Shown: positions 9,950 to 18,428 of the stretch, in pieces
How the letters are laid out: each line of letters begins with the position of its first letter
Position numbering within the stretch: position 1 is the first letter of the stretch
Origin: an uncultured SAR116 cluster alpha proteobacterium
Lineage (GTDB): Bacteria > Pseudomonadota > Alphaproteobacteria > Puniceispirillales > Marisalimonadaceae
Direction of reading: 5' to 3'
Assembly: GCA_902550555.1 (NCBI GenBank)
Contig: CACCZR010000005.1
Location: 45,002-109,001, forward strand
DNA length: 64,000 bases
Translations under genes and position numbers: made by a program
The notes under the pieces: model-generated
The model's database searches: none
What the model was told of the DNA's origin: nothing
What the model saw: the letters and a program-made list of their open reading frames with translations, nothing else

Positions 9950-10728
9950 ATTTTTAAATCCTTGTTTTCTGATGCAAATTCAATTTCATAATTTAAATAT
10001 TTTTTAGATAAATCATTTAGTTGTTGATCAGTTCTATTAGGAGAGTGATGAGAAATGATTAGGTTGTTTAAATTGGTTTCTTCAGCGAACTTTAAGCCTT
10101 GTTCTATAGATGAATGACCCCAACCCTTTTTTGATTTTAATTCTTGTTCTGTATACATTCCGTCCCAAATGATACTATTCGAACCTTCACAGAAATCTTT
10201 TAAGCTTGAAAGTTGGTCATCATAAAATTCATTATCTAACAAATAACAAAATTTTTTATTATTTATTATTAAGCTATATCCAAAAGCCTCTCCAGGATGG
10301 TTTAATTTAAAGGATTCTAAATTGAAATTAGTAAAACTCTTTTTAAGATCTTTAAAATCTATAAAGTTTATATTACTAAATTCATTAAAAAAATTTATGG
10401 GAAAAAAAGGTGGTGAAAAATAGGTTATCAAAGTTTTTTTGAGTTTATCTTTGTTAAATAAAGCTGTTGATATGAAAATTTTATTTAAATTTTTACTTAA
10501 TGTTTGGTTAAATGGTAACCCTTGAATGTGATCATGATGGAAATGGGATAGTAAAATAATTGAGGGTAAGTCATTAGAAAAATTAACTTTTGAAAAACCA
10601 GTCCCACAATCTAATATTATTTGTGCTTCATTTGTTACAATTTCAACACATGGTGTTGCGCCACCGTAAAAAGATGTATTAATATTACAGGTTGGTGTAG
10701 ATCCTCTAACTCCATGATTAATAATCAT
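9937..10728 (-). CDS. Metallo-beta-lactamase-fold hydrolase (possible cyclic nucleotide phosphodiesterase)
   Basis: A 263-residue MBL-fold protein. It has the N-terminal strand and loop 'GVRGSTPTCN', the dinuclear metal motif HxHxDH in 'LSHFHHDHIQG', the later metal ligands in 'LDNEFYDD' and the terminal histidine in 'LIISHHSP'. The family includes RNase Z-like, PhnP-like and cAMP phosphodiesterase enzymes. It is the first gene of the signalling operon; GAGGA lies at a good distance from the ATG at 10728. The company of a cyclic-nucleotide-binding protein and a cyclase makes a role in hydrolysing a cyclic nucleotide attractive. The motif alone does not prove the substrate. Confidence 0.85.
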   Translation of the reverse strand: MIINHGVRGSTPTCNINTSFYGGATPCVEIVTNEAQIILDCGTGFSKVNFSNDLPSIILLSHFHHDHIQGLPFNQTLSKNLNKIFISTALFNKDKLKKTLITYFSPPFFPINFFNEFSNINFIDFKDLKKSFTNFNLESFKLNHPGEAFGYSLIINNKKFCYLLDNEFYDDQLSSLKDFCEGSNSIIWDGMYTEQELKSKKGWGHSSIEQGLKFAEETNLNNLIISHHSPNRTDQQLNDLSKKYLNYEIEFASENKDLKIWTD

Positions 10729-10983
10729 AAATATTCCTCTATTTTATTAAAAGTTAATTAATCAAGAAAAACAAGATTAATAATAACAAATAAAATTTAA
10801 TGATATAATTGTGATAAAATTGCTAATAAATTTATCAATATGATTTTTAAAATTAAAGAAATGTTATTCATATTAATAATTGTAATATGTAAAAATTAAA
10901 ATAATTATTTTTTAATTAAAGAAAATTTTATTAATCATATTTGAGAAATCTACAAATTAAATTTCTTGAAATTTAATATTTAA

Positions 10984-11955
10984 TTATGGGTATAAAATAA
11001 CTTTACCTTTGGTACCTCTATTTAGTATTTTGTCGAGTGCTTTGGATGCGTCTTGAAGTTTAAATCTTTCTTCAATTTGTGGGTTTAATTTACCATCTTT
11101 AAACCAATTAAATAATTCATTCATATTTTCTTTAAAATCGTTAGTATTGTTTCGAGTAAAAGCTCCCCAAAAGACTCCAATAATATCGAATTCTTTTACT
11201 AATGCAAGATTAACTGGAAATTTTGGGATTTTCCCAGAAGCAAATCCAATGACTAGAATTTTGCCATATCTAGATAGTGCTCTTGACGATTCCTCAAAAA
11301 GTTCACCTCCAACAGGGTCAAATATAACATCAACACCTTTATTATTTGTTAGTTCTTTTAATTGGTCTTTTATGTTTTCATAACCAATTGTAATATCAGC
11401 ACCTAAACTTTTTGTATAATTTTGTTTTTCAATTGAAGAAGATGCTGCAATAACTTTAGCTCCCATTATTTTTCCAATTTGAATTGCAGCTACTCCAGTG
11501 GAGCCGGAAGCTCCTAAAACTACTAAAGTGTCACCTTTTTTTAAATTAGCCCTTTGTTTCAGAGCGTAATGAGATGTGCCATAAGCACATAAAAGTGCAC
11601 ATGCTTGGTCATATCCCATTTCAAGTGGTATTTTATATACAGAGGTTTTATTAAGGAGATTATATTCTGAATATCCCCCTAATTGAGACAAACCAGCTAC
11701 TCTATCTCCAATTTTGAACTCAGTAACTCCTGAGCCTATTTTAAACACTTCACCTGAAACTTCCATTCCTGGTGTGAAGGGTACAGGTGGTTTAAGTTGA
11801 TATTTACCTTGAACAAGAAGACCATCTGGAAAATTTACACCCGAAGAAAATACTTTAATTAAAATATCGTCTGGATTTTTAATATCAGGAATATCGACTT
11901 CTTTGTAAACTAAAGTATCTAAAGGGCCAAAGTTTTCACAAATTATCGTTTTCAT
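10984..11955 (-). CDS. NADPH:quinone oxidoreductase / zinc-independent MDR-family reductase
   Basis: A 323-residue medium-chain dehydrogenase/reductase of the quinone-oxidoreductase branch. It has a GroES-like N-terminal domain ('FSSGVNFPDGLLVQGKY', 'PFTPGMEVSGEV') and a Rossmann domain with the nucleotide motif 'VLGASGSTGVAAIQ'. The structural and catalytic zinc cysteine motifs are absent, as expected for this branch. The start is placed at the ATG at 11955; a GTG codon directly precedes it. It lies 6 bases after a MaoC-like gene, and an EthD-like gene precedes that, all on the minus strand. It probably reduces an enone or quinone in the same pathway; the actual substrate is unknown. A 255-base AT-rich gap separates it from the signalling operon. 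Confidence 0.88.
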   Translation of the reverse strand: MKTIICENFGPLDTLVYKEVDIPDIKNPDDILIKVFSSGVNFPDGLLVQGKYQLKPPVPFTPGMEVSGEVFKIGSGVTEFKIGDRVAGLSQLGGYSEYNLLNKTSVYKIPLEMGYDQACALLCAYGTSHYALKQRANLKKGDTLVVLGASGSTGVAAIQIGKIMGAKVIAASSSIEKQNYTKSLGADITIGYENIKDQLKELTNNKGVDVIFDPVGGELFEESSRALSRYGKILVIGFASGKIPKFPVNLALVKEFDIIGVFWGAFTRNNTNDFKENMNELFNWFKDGKLNPQIEERFKLQDASKALDKILNRGTKGKVILYP

Positions 11956-11961
11956 CACAAC

Positions 11962-12420
11962 TTAAGGAAATACTAGTGAGATGGTTTCTGCAACAAATGC
12001 TGGTTTTTCTTTGCCATCTATTTCCATCTCATAATTATTAATAACTCTATAACCACCATTTTCCATTAAATTCACTTTTTTAATTTTTCTATGTAAACGT
12101 ACTCTTGAATCTACTTGAACTGGATTAATGAATCTAATTTTATCACTTCCATAATTAATTGTTCTGCTTGAATTATTTATTTTTGATGTTTGTACTGATA
12201 GAACTGGTAACAATGATACCATAAAATACCCATGAGCAATTGTTTTTCCTTCGGGCATCTCTTTTTTTGCTTTTTCGATATCAACATGTATCCATTGAAA
12301 ATCTCCAGTTGATTTTGCAAATTCGTTTATTTTTTCCTGAGTAACTTCAAACCAATCACTTGGAGTTAATGGTTTATCTATAAATGTTTCAATTAGTGAA
12401 GGGCTATCAATTATAATCAT
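11962..12420 (-). CDS. MaoC-family (R)-specific enoyl-CoA hydratase
   Basis: A 152-residue single hotdog protein. The hydratase motif is clear: 'FAKSTGDFQWIHVD' followed by 'IAHGYFMVSLLP' gives the Asp/His dyad of MaoC-type (R)-specific enoyl-CoA hydratases. The start at ATG 12420 gives an N-terminus ('MIIIDSPSLIETF') of normal family length. An in-frame start at 12435 would overlap the upstream EthD-like gene. The family hydrates trans-2-enoyl-CoA in the cytoplasm. The gene sits between an EthD-like gene and a quinone oxidoreductase gene, with a 1-base gap upstream and a 6-base gap downstream, so the three are probably co-transcribed. Confidence 0.9.
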   Translation of the reverse strand: MIIIDSPSLIETFIDKPLTPSDWFEVTQEKINEFAKSTGDFQWIHVDIEKAKKEMPEGKTIAHGYFMVSLLPVLSVQTSKINNSSRTINYGSDKIRFINPVQVDSRVRLHRKIKKVNLMENGGYRVINNYEMEIDGKEKPAFVAETISLVFP

Positions 12421-12421
12421 T

Positions 12422-12766
12422 TTAAATATACTCATACATAAAATGTGATCTATCAGAAGTGTGCTCTCTAACTTGTTCGCTCCATCTTCCTTTCTCTACC
12501 GCAGTTGCCCATTCGGGGCTTTTAACAACCTCTGGGGAGTCAATTTCATATAAAGCTACAAATTTTTGGTGAGGAGCATCCATATTTTTTGTTTCACCAG
12601 CAATAGAAAATTGAAAAGGTTCACCTTTTCCTCGTGTTACTTTATTTACGCCAGGCACTTCAAGTAAATATGGAACATGTTCATCGTCATAAACTTCATT
12701 GAACAAATCCTCATATTCAGATTTTACATTCATAGAAACAATAAAAAGATATTTTGAGTCACTCAT
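12422..12766 (-). CDS. EthD/DUF4286-like small protein
   Basis: A 114-residue ferredoxin-like-fold (dimeric alpha-beta barrel) protein. The opening 'YLFIVSMNVKSEYEDLFNEVYDDEHVPYLL' region (split here as strand, helix and the HxPxL element at about residues 30-33) and 'ALYEIDSPEVVKSPEW' resemble EthD/DUF4286 proteins, which are often found in aromatic or ether breakdown operons as accessory factors or small isomerases. It is the first gene of a three-gene minus-strand unit with the MaoC hydratase and quinone oxidoreductase. The divergent spacer 12767-12879 separates it from the DapA-like aldolase. A specific reaction cannot be assigned. Confidence 0.75.
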   Translation of the reverse strand: MSDSKYLFIVSMNVKSEYEDLFNEVYDDEHVPYLLEVPGVNKVTRGKGEPFQFSIAGETKNMDAPHQKFVALYEIDSPEVVKSPEWATAVEKGRWSEQVREHTSDRSHFMYEYI

Positions 12767-12879
12767 GTTTTTCCTTCTATATGATTAATAACAATATTTA
12801 AATATATTCAAAATTAAATCAAAATTAAAGTGATTAAAAGAAATCTTGTAAAAAATATCACTCTTACTAAAATATTATA

Positions 12880-13845
12880 ATGTCATATAGAAAACATTTT
12901 AAATTAGAAGGTGTTATCCCGGCAACATTACTTTCATTTAATGATGATATGTCGATTAATGAAAAGGAAAGTAGATCTCATATCAAATCCTGTGGTTTAA
13001 CAGATGGAATTACAGCCATAACTGTAAATGGGCATTCTTCTGAGATACATGCGTGCAACTTTGAAGAACAAAAAAAGATTTTAGAATTTTCTTTAGAGGA
13101 AGTAGGGGATAAGGTACCAGTTATAAATGGTGTCTATTCTGATGGAAGTTTAGAGGCTGCAAAAATTGCAAGGATGGCACAAGATTTAGGTGCATCTGCG
13201 TTATTATGCTTTCCTCCTCAAAGCATGAGTATGGGAGGATCATTAAGACCTGAAATGGCAATTGAACATTTTAAAAGAATATCTGATGCATCTGATTTAC
13301 CATTGATATGTTTTAATTATCCATCTTCTGGAGGGTTATCTTACCCTTTTGAAACCTTATTAAAATTATTTGATGAAGTTCCAACAATTAAAGCAATTAA
13401 AGACTGGTGTAATGACCCAATGTTGCATGAAAAACATATCAGAGTATTTCAAAACTTACCAGATCCAGTTAATGTGTTGACTACTCACAGTGCATGGTTA
13501 ATGTCTTCTCTAGTAATGGGAGCGAACGGATTATTATCTGGAGCTGGCAGTGTAATTGCACCATTACAAGTTAGATTATTCAATGCAATTAAAAACAATA
13601 ATTTAGAAGAAGCTAAAGATATTAATGATAAAATATTTCCTTTAGTTCAACTATTTTATAAACCACCTTTTTTAGATATGCACAATAGGATGAAAGAGAC
13701 TTTAGTTATTTTAAATGCAATACAAAAAGCTGTAGTTAGACCTCCTCTTATGAAACTACCATTTAAAGAAATTGAAGATTTAAAAAAGACAGTTAACGAT
13801 ATTAATTTAGATAATAAATTAAACTTTGTTAAAACAGTTGCTTAA
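12880..13845 (+). CDS. Dihydrodipicolinate synthase/N-acetylneuraminate lyase family aldolase
   Basis: A 321-residue TIM-barrel class I aldolase. The Schiff-base lysine is probably Lys174 in 'TIKAIKDWC', and the catalytic tyrosine is in 'ICFNYPSSGG'. The pyruvate carboxylate loop, usually GTTGE, reads 'NGHSSEIH', so this is a divergent member and unlikely to be true DapA. Family enzymes split or form 2-keto-acid aldols, or dehydrate hydroxylated keto acids. It stands alone on the plus strand, divergent from the EthD-MaoC-reductase unit and converging on the molybdenum hydroxylase operon 8 bases away. It may handle a keto acid produced by one of the neighbouring catabolic units; that link is inference. 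Confidence 0.87.
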   Translation: MSYRKHFKLEGVIPATLLSFNDDMSINEKESRSHIKSCGLTDGITAITVNGHSSEIHACNFEEQKKILEFSLEEVGDKVPVINGVYSDGSLEAAKIARMAQDLGASALLCFPPQSMSMGGSLRPEMAIEHFKRISDASDLPLICFNYPSSGGLSYPFETLLKLFDEVPTIKAIKDWCNDPMLHEKHIRVFQNLPDPVNVLTTHSAWLMSSLVMGANGLLSGAGSVIAPLQVRLFNAIKNNNLEEAKDINDKIFPLVQLFYKPPFLDMHNRMKETLVILNAIQKAVVRPPLMKLPFKEIEDLKKTVNDINLDNKLNFVKTVA

Positions 13846-13853
13846 AAAATTAA

Positions 13854-14678
13854 TTAAATATTTTTAATTGAACTTAATATTGTATTTTTACCAACTTTTC
13901 TTATCAAATCTCTTTTGTAAGTTGCAGAAGCATGTTGATCATCTTCAATATCTAAATTCCAAGCAAAATCATTCAATAATTCGTCGATAAATTTGAAATT
14001 TTTGATATCCCACTCAATTACTGTGGGCTTAGTAGGAATGCTGCCAAGTGCAAATCTAATTTTGTTATTATCGGTTACTACAGCAAATGAAGCTATAGCA
14101 TAATCTGAGTATTTTTCTGAAATCTCATAAAACGCATAACCTGTAGCTTCTTTTTTAGTAGGTAATTCTAATTTAATAGCTACTTCATTTGAATTTTTTG
14201 AAGTTAAAAGTGGTCCAAGGTAAAAATCATTAGCTGGAATAGATCTATGTCCTTTTTTGCTTTTTAGATGAATTTTACCATTTAAAGCTAAAAAACATAA
14301 AGGTAGTTCAGATGTTGGGTCTCCATGGCAAATTGACCCTAAAACTGTTCCTCTAGCTCTATGTTGAATTTGACCTACATAAGGTATTGATTGATAAATT
14401 AAAGGCAAATTACTTTTTAGATCTGACCAATTTTCAAGTTCTAATTGTCTAAATAATGGGCCAATTTCAATTACATTGTCTTTTATATTTAATGCAATTA
14501 CATCTTTTAAAAAATTTATATCAATAATAATTTCAGGGTTTGCAATTCTCATATTCAACATTGATATCAAAGATTGACCGCCAGCAAGAATTTGAGCTTT
14601 TTCACCGTGAATATCTAGAACATCAAGAACTTCATTTATTGAACTACTCTTAATATATGTAAAATTACAAGGTTTCAA
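13854..14678 (-). CDS. Molybdenum hydroxylase FAD-binding subunit (CoxM/XdhB type)
   Basis: A 274-residue flavoprotein subunit of a xanthine dehydrogenase-family enzyme. It passes electrons from the iron-sulfur subunit to an acceptor. The two FAD loops are present: 'LAGGQSLISMLNMR' near the N-terminus and 'GTVLGSICHGDPTSELP' about residue 110. Its start overlaps the catalytic subunit stop by 4 bases (ATGA), showing translational coupling. The matching [2Fe-2S] subunit is about 7 kb upstream in the same operon at 21831-22337. It is the last gene of the operon that begins with the ABC substrate-binding protein. Confidence 0.92.
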   Translation of the reverse strand: MKPCNFTYIKSSSINEVLDVLDIHGEKAQILAGGQSLISMLNMRIANPEIIIDINFLKDVIALNIKDNVIEIGPLFRQLELENWSDLKSNLPLIYQSIPYVGQIQHRARGTVLGSICHGDPTSELPLCFLALNGKIHLKSKKGHRSIPANDFYLGPLLTSKNSNEVAIKLELPTKKEATGYAFYEISEKYSDYAIASFAVVTDNNKIRFALGSIPTKPTVIEWDIKNFKFIDELLNDFAWNLDIEDDQHASATYKRDLIRKVGKNTILSSIKNI

Positions 14679-17626
14679 ATTTTTATACCGAAAAGTTTAA
14701 AAAGTTTTTTTAAAAATGTTTCATCTGAACTTTTATTTAAAGCAAAAGATTGAAAGATTTGATTAACTAATAATTTTACTGATGAATTTATTAATCTGTT
14801 ACCAACAATCATAATTTTTCCATCTACTTTAGCTCCATAAGAGTAAGTTAAAAAACTCTTTTTATTTTTGTTAATAATTTCAATTTTAGCGATCCCAGTT
14901 CCATTTCCAAGCTCACCAAGTCCATTTCCAGAGATTTCAAAAGATTTGTTTTGTTTTATTTTTTTTATAGAAACATTGAAGGAATATTCTCCTTTGACTG
15001 GTCCAATACTTAGTTGAATTATTCCAATTAAATTATTTTTTGTTATTTCTTTTAAAGATTTACATCCAGGAATAATTGTTTTTAAGTTTTTAAAATCAAA
15101 TATTTTTTCCCATAATTCATTTTGATCAATATTTAATTCAAATTCTCCACTTCCATTTATTGGATAGTTTTTGAAATTGATATTTTGAATTATATGTTTA
15201 GGCTTTTTTTCATTTTTATTTAAGTTTAAATATTGATGAACTTTTGTGTTTGTTAGAGGAAGTTTAACATTTTTAATTTTTAAGGCGTCTGAGAAAGCGT
15301 TAGCAATAGCAACTGGGGTAGACATGCAATTTCCTTCTCCAAGGCCTTTTGAGCCAAGAGGAGTAAATGGACTTGGAGTTTCTATATGAATTATCTCAGG
15401 CTCATTAACTTCATATGTTGACGGCAAGTGATAATCTTGAAAGGAACCAGATAAAAAACTTCCATTATCATTATATTTAAACTCTTCTAAAAGGGATGCA
15501 CCAACTGCATGTGCATACGCACCATATATTTGACCATTTGCTAGCAGTGGGTTAATAATTTTTCCTGCATCATGTCCTGTAACATATTCATCAATTTTAA
15601 GCTTGGATGTTATTGGATCAATTTCAATGCCACACACATCAAATACAAAACCATAAGCAAGTGATCCATTAATCTCATCTTTTTCATTAGGAGGTCTTAA
15701 TTTTTCATTGCCCCAAAAAACAGTTTCTTTCAAACTTGGATTCAATTTTTCTGGCAAATTACCAGGAGACCAATGAGGTATTCCAACAAGTCTTTTGAAA
15801 TTTAAGTAATTGTCAGAATTTTTTTTGTCATAAATTTTTTCTTTATCAAACAAAATATTTTCACTTTTACAATTAAGTTGACTTGCTGCAATTTTTTGGA
15901 GTTTTCTCCTTAGATTGTTAGCAGCATTAAAGGCTGAGCCAGCTACAGCTCCTGCAAATCTACTTGAGTAATTTCCTGCAGCTATTGACCAAGCATCTTT
16001 ATGTGTATCGTGAGTTGTGTTGACAAAAACATCATTAATTTTAATTCCAAATACATCAGCAACTATTTGAGACAAAATTGTTTTATGACCTTGACCTTGT
16101 GGCAAGCTATCACAAGTCACATAAACACTTCCCGTCGGTCCAATTGATACAGTTGTAGATGCTAATGCTCCTCCTTTATGTCCAGTTTTTTCTCTGTCTT
16201 TATAGGGCAAAGCTGTTGTGACATAACCCATATTTGATATCGAAGGTTCAATTATTGCAGAATATCCAATACCATAAATTTTACCGTTTTTAATTGCATT
16301 ATTTTTTTTCTTCAAAATATTTTTATACGTAGAACTTTTGACAACTTTTTTTATAAGTTTTTGAAAATCACCTGAGTCTAATAATGCTCCGGAGGGTGAT
16401 TTATATGGAAATTGTTTTTTTTCAAGAAGGTTAACTTTCATGACATCAAGCACATTTAAATTTAATTCAACAGCAATTTGATGAACTAGTCTTTCTAATG
16501 CAAAATAATGTTGAGGTCCACCAAAACCTCTGTTTAGACCAGATGGAGTTTTGTTTGTTAATACTACTCTATTTCTACATCTGATATTTTTTACTTTATA
16601 TGCACCACTAAGATTTCCGTGCATTCTGTAAAGCGATGCTGGTTCAGGGGCCCTTGGGTAGGCTCCAACATCATCTATTTGATCATAATCTAAAGCTTCA
16701 ATAAGTCCTTTTTCATTAATACTTGCTCTTAATTTAGTTAATCTCCCCGTTGCTGAAGAAGCGGCAGTGAGATGTTCTAATCTATCTTCCACCCAAATTA
16801 CTTGTCTATTTGAAAGCTTTGAAGATAAACACGTTAAAATAATCATAGGCATTATAGCTTGTTTTATACCAAAACTTCCTCCAGAATCTTCAAAAGAAAT
16901 TAATCTTAGTTTTCCTTCTTCAACTTTAAGTGCGCGAGATAAAACAGAGTGTAAACTAAAAGGACCTTGAAAATTCGACTTTACGTCAAAAATCCCACTT
17001 GCTTTGTCATATTCACTATGAACAACAAACCCCTCTAGAGGAGTACAACTATTTCTTGGATACTCTATCTCAATTTCAACAATTTTATGCGATTTTGTAA
17101 AAAATTTATTTGGTCTACCATACTCAAAATTTCTATCACTAACTACATTTGACTTATAATATTTTTTATGAACAAATTTGGTTTTAGTATTAATCGCTTC
17201 TTTTATAGAAATGACTGGTTGGTTAACAGAATATTCTACGTCTATGAGTTGAAGTGCATCTTCACCAATGTATCTAGAAGTTGCTAAAATTATAGCTATT
17301 GGTTCACCAACATAATGGACTTCATCAACAGCACAACACCAAGTTTTAAACTCTGTTCTTATTACAGACAAAAGTGGGTTTGAAATTTTACTAAAATCTT
17401 TTCCAGTTATAACACTGTGAATACCTTTGAGTTTCTTTGCTTTTGAAAAATCTATTCTTTTAATTTTTCCAGACGCATGTTCTGATCGAAGAACTACTGC
17501 GTGAAGAGCATCAGGTTTAAATGGCGTATCACTTCCAAATTGTCCTTTTCCATTCAGAAGTTTATCATCTTCGACCCTATTTATATTATTTCCAATAAAA
17601 CAATCAATAGGTTGGTCTTCAAGCAT
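14675..17626 (-). CDS. Molybdenum hydroxylase catalytic subunit (CoxL/XdhC type) fused to a C-terminal CoxG/SRPBCC domain
   Basis: A 983-residue protein. Residues 1 to about 790 are the molybdopterin-binding subunit of a xanthine dehydrogenase-family enzyme, with the motifs 'GGSFGIKQ', 'NRGFGGPQHYFALERL', 'LPQGQGHKT' and the catalytic glutamate loop 'SKGLGEGNC' near residue 760. The selenocysteine-like CoxL copper-site motif is not seen, so CO dehydrogenase activity is unlikely. From about residue 820 an extra domain begins ('GSGEFELNIDQNELW', 'IIPGCKSL', 'GPVKGEYSF'), which is the CoxG/SRPBCC fold. CoxG is normally a separate protein for membrane attachment or enzyme maturation. The enzyme should hydroxylate, or reductively dehydroxylate, an aromatic ring. 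Substrate unknown. Confidence 0.9.
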   Translation of the reverse strand: MLEDQPIDCFIGNNINRVEDDKLLNGKGQFGSDTPFKPDALHAVVLRSEHASGKIKRIDFSKAKKLKGIHSVITGKDFSKISNPLLSVIRTEFKTWCCAVDEVHYVGEPIAIILATSRYIGEDALQLIDVEYSVNQPVISIKEAINTKTKFVHKKYYKSNVVSDRNFEYGRPNKFFTKSHKIVEIEIEYPRNSCTPLEGFVVHSEYDKASGIFDVKSNFQGPFSLHSVLSRALKVEEGKLRLISFEDSGGSFGIKQAIMPMIILTCLSSKLSNRQVIWVEDRLEHLTAASSATGRLTKLRASINEKGLIEALDYDQIDDVGAYPRAPEPASLYRMHGNLSGAYKVKNIRCRNRVVLTNKTPSGLNRGFGGPQHYFALERLVHQIAVELNLNVLDVMKVNLLEKKQFPYKSPSGALLDSGDFQKLIKKVVKSSTYKNILKKKNNAIKNGKIYGIGYSAIIEPSISNMGYVTTALPYKDREKTGHKGGALASTTVSIGPTGSVYVTCDSLPQGQGHKTILSQIVADVFGIKINDVFVNTTHDTHKDAWSIAAGNYSSRFAGAVAGSAFNAANNLRRKLQKIAASQLNCKSENILFDKEKIYDKKNSDNYLNFKRLVGIPHWSPGNLPEKLNPSLKETVFWGNEKLRPPNEKDEINGSLAYGFVFDVCGIEIDPITSKLKIDEYVTGHDAGKIINPLLANGQIYGAYAHAVGASLLEEFKYNDNGSFLSGSFQDYHLPSTYEVNEPEIIHIETPSPFTPLGSKGLGEGNCMSTPVAIANAFSDALKIKNVKLPLTNTKVHQYLNLNKNEKKPKHIIQNINFKNYPINGSGEFELNIDQNELWEKIFDFKNLKTIIPGCKSLKEITKNNLIGIIQLSIGPVKGEYSFNVSIKKIKQNKSFEISGNGLGELGNGTGIAKIEIINKNKKSFLTYSYGAKVDGKIMIVGNRLINSSVKLLVNQIFQSFALNKSSDETFLKKLFKLFGIKI

Positions 17627-17631
17627 TTAGT

Positions 17632-18411
17632 TTAATTTCCTTTGTAGGAAGGAGGGCGTTTTTCAGAAAAACTTTGAACGCCTTCTTTAAAATCATTAGA
17701 ACTTCTTAATCTTCCATATGCTTCGCCTTCAAGATCTATGGAAGTGTGAAGTGTTGCATTTTGTGTTGCATTTAATACAGATTTTATTGTTCGCTGAGCT
17801 AATGGAGATACACTTACAAGTTCTTTAACAATTTTTTGTGTCATGTTTTCAAGTTCAGATTTTTCTACAAGTTCACAAGCAATACCTAATTGATAAGCTT
17901 CTTCACCAGACAGTCTTTTTCCTCGCATAATAATGTTTTTAGTTCTTGAGATACCAATCATTTTAGCTAATCTTGCAGATCCTCCTGAACCAGGTATCAT
18001 TCCAATTTTCATTTCAGGAAGTGACAATTGAGAATCTTTTGTAACTATTCTAAAATCGCAAGCAAGGGAAAACTCAAAACCAACACCAAAACAATAACCT
18101 TGTATCGCAGCAATTACAGGTTTTTTAATTTTTTCCGGTGTCATTACATTTTGAGCTAATATTGATAAATCCTCAGGTGTTTCTTCAAGAAAACCAGCAA
18201 TATTTCCACCTGATGAAAAGTTATCACCATCTGCTCTTAAAACAATTACTCTTATGTTTTCATTTCTATCAAGTTCATAAAACTGGTTTGCCATCACTTT
18301 TCTTTGAGAAAATAAAACTACATTCAAAGGAGGTCTTGATAAGATTATATCAGCGCGATGGTTACTTTCATCAATTTCTACTCTAAATCCGTCAAATTTT
18401 GATATTTCCAC
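17632..18411 (-). CDS. Enoyl-CoA hydratase/isomerase (crotonase family)
   Basis: A 259-residue crotonase. The oxyanion-hole and acid-base residues are present: the first glutamate in 'GVGFEFSLACDF' and the second in 'SLPEMKIGMIPG'. Both glutamates argue for real hydratase activity. The start is a GTG at 18411 with AGAGG seven bases upstream. The 'RPPLNVVLF' N-terminal motif is shared with dienoyl-CoA hydratases of cyclic substrates, but this is weak evidence. The gene sits 5 bases before the catalytic molybdenum subunit and 17 bases after an HpaB-type monooxygenase, so it probably acts on a CoA-activated ring product in the same pathway. Confidence 0.9.
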   Translation of the reverse strand: MEISKFDGFRVEIDESNHRADIILSRPPLNVVLFSQRKVMANQFYELDRNENIRVIVLRADGDNFSSGGNIAGFLEETPEDLSILAQNVMTPEKIKKPVIAAIQGYCFGVGFEFSLACDFRIVTKDSQLSLPEMKIGMIPGSGGSARLAKMIGISRTKNIIMRGKRLSGEEAYQLGIACELVEKSELENMTQKIVKELVSVSPLAQRTIKSVLNATQNATLHTSIDLEGEAYGRLRSSNDFKEGVQSFSEKRPPSYKGN

Positions 18412-18428
18412 AATATACCTCTGTAAAA

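Noticed and set aside
14675..17626. Assignment as carbon monoxide dehydrogenase catalytic subunit
   Set aside because: The active-site loop with the copper-binding cysteine of form I CoxL is not seen; a generic xanthine dehydrogenase-family call is safer.
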